Positions 31,061 to 41,599 of a stretch of 64,000 bases of DNA are shown here, piece by piece; position 1 is the first letter of the stretch; every line of letters begins with the position of its first letter. Below the pieces are notes generated by a model that was not told where the DNA came from, did not search any database, and was given only the letters and a program-made list of their open reading frames with translations. The stretch covers positions 21,996,501-22,060,500 of the forward strand of contig NC_056538.1 of assembly GCF_910596095.1 (NCBI RefSeq), read 5' to 3'. The position numbers and the translations under genes are program-made. This stretch comes from Thunnus maccoyii (Eukaryota; Chordata; Actinopteri; Scombriformes; Scombridae).

Positions 31061-31204
31061 CTTGGTGTTTTTTCACCTTTTTTCAACAGGTTTCAACAGG
31101 TGTAAGTAGATAAATGTTTCTCCAGTGATGAAGTTGTTCTTACTTTTAAAGTTGGAGATTTAAGGTTTTTGGAAATGCCAGTTTAAGCCCCAAATATACA
31201 TTGA

Positions 31205-31300
31205 ATTTCAAAAACACTGGATCCTACACTTCCCATAATGCAACTTGATAGCATCTTCTATTAAACCCTCAATGACATGTGTCCTACTACCATACTACAT
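31205..31300 (+). repeat. Dispersed repeat, second copy near 40560
   Basis: ACTGGATCCTACACTTCCCATAATGCAACTTGATAGCATCTT reads almost the same as ACTGGATCCTACATTTCCCATAATTCAACTGGATCAGCATCTT near 40560-40603, in the same orientation. Both are followed by related sequence ending in ATG-rich AAACCTC blocks. It is a short interspersed repeat of unknown class. Confidence 0.65.
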
Positions 31301-34300
31301 ACTAATTATACACAGTATGTGCTATTACAGATCTGCATAGTATACTGTCTTTTAATGCAGGTAGTATACAGTTTATTTACAGGAAAAGTGTCGATCACAC
31401 TACAATCCCAGAATGTCACTGCTAATTAAATTAATTAATATAAATATACTTTATATAAAATATTTAAGATGCTTATTTCAATATAATACCACTTTTCACA
31501 TTTATTAAGAAGAGAAAAGTTCTCTCCAGTTCTGAGCTGCTCCTCCATTTCCTTTGAGAATTGCAGTGCATTGTGAGACAATAGTGATAACCACCAGCAC
31601 ACTCAAATCAAGCATTTTTTTTAGTGTACATATTAACTTAATTGAGGAAAAAAATTGTCACTTTTCCAGTGTGAACTCTACATACCCAAACAAGAATTTG
31701 TTTGTAGTATGGAACGGGGTCACAGCAGTTTTTTAAAGTCCAGTTTGTAATGCAAGCACAATCTGTGGTCTCCAAACAAAGATTACCAAAAACATGTCAC
31801 TTGTGTAAGTTTTTTCTTCACTTTTTTTCTTTTTTTCAGGCTTGACAAATCTCCAGAGCCACAGAAGAATTTATACGACTATAAAGTGACTAGTAAATTT
31901 CCTTTGACATGTAAAATCAGTGAGATTCCCCTTAAAACTCCAAAGATGCAGAGAATTGCTAAAAAGAAAAAAAGATGCACCAGACATAGAAGTTTCCATT
32001 CGAATAATGAAGCCAAAGAAATGGTGTCTTGGACGTATTTCACTCAGGTTACGATGTTGGTGATCAATCTTTAACAAGACACAAGAAAAGTGTGGGAAGA
32101 AAAACTTTCAGTGTATTTTTCAAAGTACTAACAGAGATCTGTTTACTTGACATCCACCTTTGCAGAAAAAAATTAAAATTCATCATTAGCTTACATTTGC
32201 ATAAGTATTCCATAATATTATTCAACTTTTGTCACTTAAAAAGCCACAGTAATGATAAATTTTTGATCTTGATATACAGTATGATAAAATATCAGACATT
32301 ATTATTCTCACATCCATGTTTTTGATAGTAATCCCTTCAATTAGTTTTTTAAGGAACTGTGACAAAGATAGATACTCAGAAGAACATTTTACAGTTGAAA
32401 AATAAACAAATTAAAAAGGCAACATTGTTACTAAATAACCTCTTAACATATCTTGTGTGTCATTTCTTGCTACTCATCAGCCAACATATACACCGACACT
32501 GATCTGTTGACATTCAGTTTAAATCTACAGATAATATCAGTCCGATAGATTTATTCGTTAGGTTCCAGTCACGTGTAATTGTGTGATTTAGATTTATATT
32601 TTAATTTGTTGCAAATTTGTTTTCTTAAGTTAGTTTTCAAATGTATCAACAGTTTAGCCCCAGGGACTCTTTCCAGATAAATCCAAAGACAAGACATTAA
32701 CAGACAAACTAGGAGTGTGGTGAATGGCAACTGTAAAATACCACATTGTAGATCTAAATTTGGACAATCAGCTTTCTCTATTACCAACTGAAATCAAATT
32801 AATTCCAGATATAAAATCTGGAAACTATTTAAGATTTAAAAATGTAAAATTTTAATTTAAAAGGTTAAGTGCTGGCTAAAAGCAAACCAGAGCTGTACCC
32901 ATTTTTAGCTAATTATACTTTAAATTACTAAGGTGTGTGTGTGTGTATGTATTATATTGTACTTCCATATCTGTAGTGTATTGTGGTTTTATGATAATGA
33001 AAGCTGTATATTTTAATTACACTGTACATATAAAGCCCAACTAAGGGCGAGAGTTGAAAATTAGCAACAGCTATAAACTCTATGCAATGTGCTTTGTATT
33101 GGAACTATGTCAAATTACATCGTCCCTATCAAATAAAATTCAAATAAAAATAATAATAATAGCTGTGCATGAACAAAATCAGCCCACAATAACTTCCATT
33201 GTAGCTCCTTGTTGGGGAGGCTGCTTTAAGTTGTCTAATTAGTCTTGGCACATCAGTGAATTGTGGGTTATAGAGGTTCAGCCTAATTGTTCATGGCCGG
33301 ATGAACACTGTTCCTCGACAGAGCAGCAACTTTAACTCTGCCCATACTAACAGGATTTGGATGGTTAGCGAGAATGGAATTAGCTAATCAAGGAGAACAT
33401 GTCATCCCAAAGCCTCATCCAATCAGCGTCTTATGTTCTGCTTAATGGGATCCAATGGAAGGGTAGCCCACTTCGTTTGAGGCTATGCAGGACAGCGTGC
33501 TCAGCTGGTGCCAAATCACAGAATTAAAAAGAAATCTGTTCCGTTATTTGGAAACATTTAATCGTGAAACCCATTGTGGATATATCAGGATTTGGTGTGT
33601 TTGTAGCCAGCAAACAGGTTCTCTTAGATTATGTTCAGTGCCATCTGTGTCACTGTGTGAGCGTCTCTGTGACCACATGCTGCTGTGTAGCTCAAATGTG
33701 TTTCTTTTACAGATCTGCCTTTACAAATAGTTCATTTTGACAATGTAACTAAGAGAGTAGGAAGAAAAAAGATCGGAAATATGTGTTTAATTTCCATTAT
33801 ATCCAGTATTTTTTGTATGTAGAATTGACACATTGACACACTGTACAGTACACACTAGAGAGCAGAATATTTGTCTTGTATACAGTCTCTTAAAACCCCC
33901 TTACATTTAAAAAATTAGAATTAAAGTAAAACGTTAATGTCATATGACATCTATGTGCATGAACATGTACAGACTGAAAATAAATTTAAGACTACCTATT
34001 TATTCTGCCTTCTGAAATTAATTAAGGTTCGTAACAGAACTTCATGAACTGCTAGATTGTTGGCAAGTAGGATTTGGCCACCTTGAGATTCGAACCCATT
34101 ACCTTTGTATCCCCGGAGAAGGTGACTTTACTGACTGTGCGACTGAGGACACATGGTTTCCACACCTTCTCACAAGTTGAGGCAATGACATCACATGCAA
34201 AACTGGGGTGTTTTTGTCCGTTTGAAACAACAGTCAAAATGTTGGTGATAAAATTCTGAAAAAAATCACATATCATTCTGCTGGTTTCAGGTGTATTATC

Positions 34301-34419
34301 AAACACTTTGATGAAGTTATCTAAAGAATGTCTCTGTCAATATTGGAAGTATATGAATGAAGACTTGCAGAGATACACTGTATATGTTAATTGATTTTAC
34401 ATATTTTGAAAAATATAGA

Positions 34420-35320
34420 GTGATGGACTTCTGACCAAAGGTTGCAGTGAGAGAAACTTTTGTCACCCATCAGTGCACGTGCTAAAAACATTTCAGCTCT
34501 CTTGGACCAACGGTGAAATTTAAATGATTTTTGGAAGTTTTGACTGCAAAATTGATGAAAATGTGAGTTTATGCTTATAAGCCACTTACCTTTTCGCCAA
34601 TCATGACCACACTTTATTCAATGAATTGAGCATGTCCGGAGAACATGTTTTCACTAAAATCCGTGCAGCTAATTATGAGTTATAAACTTTTCACATTTGT
34701 GGCGCCTCCAAGTGGCAGAATATCCCAGGACTGCGTAACAAAACTCAGACCTAGCACCTGAACATGTGTACTAAGTTTGGTTACAATAGCTTAAGGCAAT
34801 TTAGATTTATGAGCGTTTATGTAAAATTGAACTTAAAGACAGGTTTAAAAATGTATAATTTCAAAACGGATTGATCATCAAAATTTCACCTTAAGATCAG
34901 TGAAGTCTGTAGATGACACAGTTTTGGGACAATTGGCCCAGCAGTTTCTGACGAGATGTCGAAAATGGGATTTTGGGAAAATTGAGAAAAAGTCGCAAAA
35001 CTTAACATTTTTAGAGCAGAAGACCATTGGAGCAAAGATCCAGATGAATTGAGAGATTAAAATGATGACTCTAGGCCGAGCTGTTTTTGAGATAATTGCT
35101 AAAATTGACCTCAAGCATCACCTTGACCAATGAGTGTCATTTTATGTGCCTGAGTAGTGGGTTGGAAGTTGCAACCCACCTGCAAATTGGTGTTTCTAGG
35201 TCTTACAGTTTTTGCTGCACGAACTGCGCTGTAAGCAGAGAAAAATAGTAAGAAGAATAATGAGAACAAAAACAGTAGAGTTCCAGGAGAAAACGTTCAC
35301 TGATTGGACCCCTAATAACT
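34420..35320 (+). repeat. Unclassified dispersed-repeat-like block
   Basis: This 0.9-kb stretch has no coding potential, keeps a uniform composition, and ends with CACTGATTGGACCCCTAATAA, a phrase I recall from the ends of a common fish repeat family. Blocks such as TGAGTAGTGGGTTGGAAG and GTGGCGCCTCCAAGTGGCAG have the same feel. No terminal inverted repeat or duplication was found, so boundaries are approximate. Confidence 0.4.
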
Positions 35321-36139
35321 ATTAATAGATAATAATAATAATAATAATAATAATTAGTTTACACTGCACAGATATGACTATGTATGTTACAATTTATTTA
35401 TGTCAGATTTTCATTTTCTCACTAGCATCCCTGTTGAGAAAAACCCTTCTGTTGCCACATAAGCTGTCTTTGTCTAAACTGAATCAGAAGGGTTTAGAGG
35501 GCTGACGGGATTACTGTAAGCAATTAGGAGTAGTTAATGGTCTTTCCTGGTGTTGGTAAGTAACACTAATTGATCAGGTACAGCACACAGCTGACACTGA
35601 CTCATAGCAACAGGTGGTCCATGCTGAACTGAAGTCACTGTACCAGAGCTGCAGACGGATGCCGAACCGGACTCGTTCAACTGCTGTTGGCTGACTGGAT
35701 CGACACAGTTAATTAAATATATGAAAGGCTGTATTAAACGCCTTTGTCTTTACTTTGTTGATTGATAAACAGGCTTTGAGGGGCTGAATCTTGTTCACCG
35801 GATAATCAAATATCAGGAGGTCAAGAGATTTCACCTCATCACACAGGTAAGGAACATATTTACAGAATATATGCGTTTGATTTTGTCAGAACGAGAAAAT
35901 ACTGCAGCATTAAATAATGAGATGGAGGCCAACCATAACATCTTGCATAACATTACACCTGCAGATTACTTTTTACCTTTTTATGCTTAGAAGGCTGTTG
36001 AGAGTTCAATGTGACTTTAAACAACAATTATGTGACAATCCACATAAATATTCAAACATCAAAATCAACATTTCTTTTGTCTTTTCCCCTCATATTAAGT
36101 TCAATATGCACTGATTGTTCAATTCATGACTATGTACAT

Positions 36140-36500
36140 TGGCATTGTAATTGTTTTAGAGTTTCCAGTAGTGATTACTTTCGTGATCAATCAATCTACA
36201 AATTATTTCTTTGATTAGCTGTTTGGTCGATAAACTTTGGTCAGTTCCCTTCACAAATTTCTAGAGTCTAAGTTGACATCTTCAAATGTCTTGTTTTGTC
36301 CGACCAACAGTCCAAAATCCCAAAATTTTCATTTTACTACCCTTAAAGAAAAAGAAAATGAGAAAAATTTACATTTACAAAGTTAATTTTTCCATTTTTA
36401 CTTAAAAATTGTGCATAAAAATTGATTTATCAATTATAAAACTTACTGCTGAATATATATTTTAATATTCAAGTCAATAAATCATAGCAGCTCTAAATTA
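36140..36500. repeat. Degenerate MITE copy
   Basis: TTGATTAGCTGTTTGGTCGATAAA, GTCTTGTTTTGTCCGACCAACAGTCCAAAA and a closing AATAAATCATAGCAGCTCTAAA correspond to the interior and end (reverse of AGAGCTGC...) of the same teleost MITE family seen at 3730 and 29700. The copy is nearly full length but diverged. Confidence 0.6.
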
Positions 36501-37258
36501 CTTAAAAAGTATTAAGATGTAAAACTAATCTGTTGGCAATTGTTTAATAAAAGTGTTAAATATGAATTTTATCTTTATTTTATCTCACTTTTGACATCCA
36601 AGCACTATTGAGAACTCAAAAAGCACCAGTGCATCTCTGGAGATTTTTAAAGTATAGGGTTCAGTTGATGTATGATTTAAGCAGCAGGTTTTGTCTTTAA
36701 GTTGAGTTCCGGTGCTCTTCGTGCCCTAAGATAACACAGTGAGCTGTTTCTGATGTCTCATTCACTCCGTTTATGCTCCTAACAAACAGCTCCTTTATGA
36801 GATTAAGAGATTTCTGTGGCGCGCTGACATGGACGAAATTTAGAGTACATAAGATGTGTAACCTCCAGCTAATCTTGTCTCTATGAGAAAGGAGGGATCA
36901 GGCTATCGGATTGCCACAGCCTAAAAAGGTTATAGAGGCACTGGCACAAACAGCACTAGAGAAATGGCTGCTTAGCTAAATCTGCACCATACTTTATAGA
37001 AAAAAAATGATATGTCACAGAGACAACTCAACTCTTTCCTTTCATGTAAATGCAGCCAAAGATGTTTCACAATTATTATTTACTCTCAGTGGCCAAAAAC
37101 ACAGAACCCACTGTACATTCAAACGTAATCCAATAGACTCTTGTAATAAATGTGATCTGTGAGAAACTAGAAAGCAATGTGAGAAAGCTATTCATCATGT
37201 TGTATTGTAAGGCAGCCCTGTTACTTTGTCTGTCCTCTGTTGGTCTACACAATGAAAA

Positions 37259-37449
37259 ACAACATACATAAAGGCAGTTTTAAGCATCTTGCTTGCAAAA
37301 TATTAAAATATTTATTGAAGATTCTGATATAAATCAACAAAAGCGCACAGAGATTAAAAAAAAAAAAGGTTGTACAGAAATTGATCAGAAGCTTCAATAA
37401 ATATTTTAATTTTTTGCAAGCAAGATGCTTAAAACTGTCTTTATGTTGT
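37259..37449. repeat. Perfect-looking 65-70 bp hairpin (short MITE)
   Basis: The left arm AGTTTTAAGCATCTTGCTTGC with flanking ACAACAT and AATATTTATTGAAG is repeated in reverse complement on the right, ending AAAACTGTCTTTATGTTGT. Arms are roughly 65-70 bases with few mismatches around a loop of about 55 bases that includes a poly-A run. It would form a stable stem if transcribed. No family was recognised. Confidence 0.85.
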
Positions 37450-37805
37450 CTTTGTCTTGTTGATTTTGGAAGTCGTGTTTTATTTCTCTCTGTATTTATA
37501 AGATTGACTAAATATTGACTTGCTGCTGCAGAGACAAACGTTATGTTAGCCTGTTCTTCCTCTAGTTTATATTCACATACTGCACATCACATTGCTCCCC
37601 ATTCACTAACAGCATTATGTGTCCTTGGAACAGATGGATCCTAAATTAATTAAATGGATTGGCACATTGAATGCCTCAGTGGGATTATCGCCAGTAATGC
37701 AATCTAACAAGATACTGTCATTTGCAAGGCAAATTGCCTAAGATGTATATCATACAATATGCATGTCTCAAAACAATATACTGTATTATGTTTATGTTTC
37801 TGTGA

Positions 37806-40332
37806 ATGTTCAGTGATTCATTCTGTTTGTGTCATACAGAGGACTTCAAGAACCTGTTGTTGCCTGGCTGGTCTGCTAACTTTCTGGAAAGCCTCCATCT
37901 TGCAGGCGAACTGAGATCCAACATTAACTTCAAACCAGGTGTGTTTGAGCTTCAACAAAACTTCAACCAGCCTCACTTATGCCAAGAACAAACCCACTGA
38001 CTCACATTATTTACTGACACATTATATCACTGTTTCTACTGTTTCTACTTCCTCAAAAAGAAATGCTTACCAAAATGATCTTCCTTTGTGATTTTTCCTG
38101 TAGAATATACTGTCCTGCCTGCTCAGGAATCAAAAGCACAATTGCTCTCATCTTCACACACCGTGGTCCATCAGCACAAACACATGCATCAGTACACTCA
38201 CCAGTGTGCCTTCACTCCCATCCCTCATCAGTCCTCTGCTGGCTTTCCTGCTCCAGCTATGATGGGAGTTCAAGACAGTGATGTAAGGAGATGTTTTTTT
38301 CATTACTTTCACCAGCTCAGTGTTATCTCTGCTGAGTCACTTCACTCAGTTTCTTCCATTTTTATCTTCTTGCCACTTAACCACCAAGAATAGTTTCAAG
38401 ACGTCATATTTTACCTCATGTTACAGTTCATCCAGCATCTTCTCAGAAGAACAACGAGGCCGCCCTCCTTAACTCCTGTCACTGCCTTCCGCAGAGCGAC
38501 ACAGAAGTCCTTCAAGTCAACAGTACGTCCAAGATGCATCATTCAAAACAAGAAATGTCAATATAGCAATTAAAATGTAGAAAGATTCAGTAAAACTTAA
38601 TTCATTTATATGTCAAAACTTAGTTTGTGATTATTACAATGATTTTAATTAAAAGAAGCTTAGTAAATCATTTAATTTGTTGTAAAAAACCTTTTTTTTT
38701 CCCCTCCAGAAACGAGGGAGATGGGGTGCACTGCATGTCTGCATAGCATGGCAAATTTATTACCAAAAGAAACTCAAGGTAACAATTAAATGCATCAATA
38801 TTTTAGTCACAGAAACAGGTTGAATTTTTTAAAAATGTGGTGCTTTGCGTGTGAAATTAAAGTCAATTAAATTGTATTTTTGTATTTTTGTCTGTCATCT
38901 ACATAAACTAAGATATAATGTGAAAAAATACCTAAATTATGATAATATTTGAATGTTTTTTTTAGGATTTATCTTTGATTAATTGTCTTATTAATAACTA
39001 AAAAAGTGGTCAGGTCAGAAGAGGTCTATATTAGGTCTTTCAGTTGCCAGTGTCGGTCAATATCAAGACAGAAACAGCAGCATTTATGAACAATATAAAC
39101 TTTAAATTAACAACAGTTTTAAGACGGTTTGGGTCAAGATGTCAGACAATTCTACACTGTGGAGGGATTTTGATGATATCTCATATTGCACTGGCAGATT
39201 TGTATCTGGTTCCAAAATTAAGTTGATGGTATCATTTAACAGAAAATGCAGCCAAAACCTAACAGTCTCCATCAAGAACTGACCACCAGACTACCTGACT
39301 CAGTGCAACACAAGGAACCAGTACAACCCTCTTGCATACAGCCCAATCTAGGTGAGTCCAAGAACAATAATGTCATGAATACAGAAAGTTTAGCAGCAGG
39401 ATATGACAATCACGATGATCTTCTTCTCCTTTTCAGATTCTACATGTGGACAGTCAGCATATGGTGAAAGGAGTGAAGCAGGAAAAACAACAGAGAATAG
39501 GAGCCACTTCCAAAAAAGTCATCCCTCTGACCTTTACACATCATCGACAGCGTCTTACCACATCCATACCACCAAGAGGGAGAAACTGGGACAGCTCCCG
39601 AACCTAAACTGGAAAGAGAAAAGGGATGAGAAAGAGGAGCACAGACACCACCAGCTGGATTCCTGTTCGAATGTTTTACCTCTTAAAGAAAAGTCTCGGG
39701 GTCACACAGTAGTCACTCCTGAACTTGACGGCAGACATGACACAGTCTCACATGACAGGAAAAGGCCGCTCAACTGTGGCAGCTTGATTAAGGTGAAGAG
39801 GGTGAAGCAGGAAGTTGTAGATGACCGGTTTGATCCATCTCTGCTCAGTATGACTCGTAAAGATCCGTCATCTAACACCATGTTAGTGCAACATATTAAC
39901 ACGAGTGACACCTCTGCCCTGCATTGCTACAGCAGTGGATGTAATGTTGCCAGAGCTCCTAGGGGGGTTGTCTCTTACCCAGGAGCTGAGATGTATCCTT
40001 ACCAAACTGCTTCATGGGAGCAATTGTGGACTGGATTCAAGACAATGGATCACAGCTTAAGACAACAACTCCTAGGAGACTATTTACTAAATAGCTGCAA
40101 GGTGATCAAGATGCCTCGTGCAGCACAAAAGCACAAAGAAGTTTTTCACAGCTTCTCAGCGCCACATCTTCGTTTCCCTCTTGCTATAAGGCAGCAGGAG
40201 ACTGCTTACCTCAGCGGGAGGAAGTTTATGAGCTCAGGTAATGAGAGCCATCATCTCCACCACTGCCATTCTGCTACCATGAGTCATCTCCTTCATCCTG
40301 GCTTTCTGGCAGCATCCCACACGGGGTGTTGA
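37806..40332 (+). CDS. Uncharacterised multi-exon gene, probable nuclear protein (5' end uncertain)
   Basis: Six exons join with consistent phases: 37840-37938 (perhaps extended to an ATG at 37806), 38104-38282, 38427-38522, 38710-38778, 39243-39351 and 39437-40332. From 37840 onward this gives 482 codons before the TGA; starting at ATG 37806, 493. An in-frame TGA immediately precedes 37806, so either that ATG is used or an upstream coding exon exists. All donors and acceptors are canonical. Exons 3-4 carry the most structured part: a basic segment with LTPVTAFRRATQKSFKST joined to KRGRWGALHVCIAWQIYYQ, an amphipathic helix-like motif followed by lysines. The last exon is hydrophilic, rich in His, Ser, Lys, with IKVKRVKQEV (a VKQE sumoylation consensus and a possible nuclear localisation signal) and a His/Ser-rich C-terminus ending SHTGC. 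No signal peptide or membrane segment is seen. I do not recognise the family and assign no function. Confidence 0.75.
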
Positions 40333-41599
40333 GTCTCAAGGGTCAGCCTGACAAAAAAAAAGGAGGGCAGCTACTCCCATAGCAATCACTCACTTATAGG
40401 ATGTCACTGGTCATTCTGGGCTGCGCTGATTCAGTGGAGCTCCACACTGTCCTAGAAAATCTAGTGATAGGGAGAAACTGGGACACACAAGAGACACTTT
40501 TTTGTTTAAAGGTCAAAATTGAAGAAGCAGAGGTATCTTGACTTTTACCCTCCAAAAGTACTGGATCCTACATTTCCCATAATTCAACTGGATCAGCATC
40601 TTTCATTAGAACCTCCATGTCTCATAAATCCTTCTTTAAAACCTCATGTAAAAAAAAAAATCTGCACAGTGCCCCTTTAATGAAGCATAGTGGTCTTCTT
40701 TGACAGAAATTATTTCTTGAATGGATTGTTTTTACTTACACTGTATGTATGACCTGTATGACCCTTTGTTTGATTATATGATTAGAAATATAGAGATGCC
40801 CAAGAAAGCTGCTTGGTGATTTCTTTTAGGTTAGCTTGAGTTTAAAATCTTGATTTGGACTTGAGGGTGGAATATGAATTGGTCAGGTGGTATCAAAGCT
40901 CATGTTTGGAGGTGGAAAAGCTTGTAAAATCTAAAATGTGCAAGCAGCTGTTGAAGAGAGTTGAGTTAATTACTTCATGTATAAGTTTCAGATAAACTAA
41001 CCTACAAATAAAACCAAGAAAAGCGTACTTTTGTATCAAAAAATGTATTTAAAATGTATAACAATGATAACTTACTTCTGCATTAAACAATACAATTAAG
41101 CAATATTCCAAGGCTACGATAAAAAACATCATCTGAAATCCTCTGTGAGGGCAACATCATGGAAATATCACAGAAAATGGAACATGGTGTGTTAAGAACA
41201 CGTAGGGAATAACATTTCATAGAACTAGCGTTGTAGTGCTTTTGACTCATTACATTCACGTAAGCTTTGTCAACTCACAGAAACATTAACCTATGTTTTA
41301 CAGGCAATTTTATATAAATGCGAGACATCACAAAGCTCAGCCGAGGCATTAGAGTTACTAAGAGCTGCAATAGTGAAACTGTGGTCCCAAAACAGAGATG
41401 ACAGTAAATCAAAGTAACATCACTTTAAAAACGCTAAAGACCATTCGGAAGCTTTGGCTCAAAAAAATAGTCCCAGTGATGACTTCACTGACAGCTCCAC
41501 TGCAAAAATATAGTAAAAGAGGCAAACCAATTTAATTGCATAATAGCTATAAGAGAGCCTACACCCATCAGGCTGTACGGTGCAGTGCACGGTGGACAA
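40333..41599. other. Convergent 3' flanks of the orphan gene and hinfp
   Basis: The plus-strand gene ends at 40332 and hinfp (minus) ends at 41600, so this holds both 3' UTRs. An AATAAA at 41007-41012 on the plus strand is a candidate signal for the orphan gene. A copy of the repeat seen at 31205 lies at about 40558-40650. No other coding sequence is visible. Confidence 0.6.

Larger units (their letters stand above)
31061..37805. other. Repeat-rich intergenic region
   Basis: About 6.7 kb between med13 and the next plus-strand gene. No protein resembling a known family is found on either strand. It contains a dispersed repeat at 31200-31300, an unclassified repeat-like block at about 34420-35320, an AAT microsatellite at about 35330-35353, a MITE fragment at 36140-36500, and a strong hairpin at 37259-37449. 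A good splice donor ACACAG/GTAAGG at 35846 could end a non-coding first exon of the gene at 38-40 kb. Confidence 0.6.

Noticed and set aside
34070-34165. tRNA-like sequence on the minus strand (GGGTTCGAATCTC)
   Set aside because: The B-box-like phrase is good, but no acceptor or anticodon stem can be built; at most a decayed tRNA-derived SINE.
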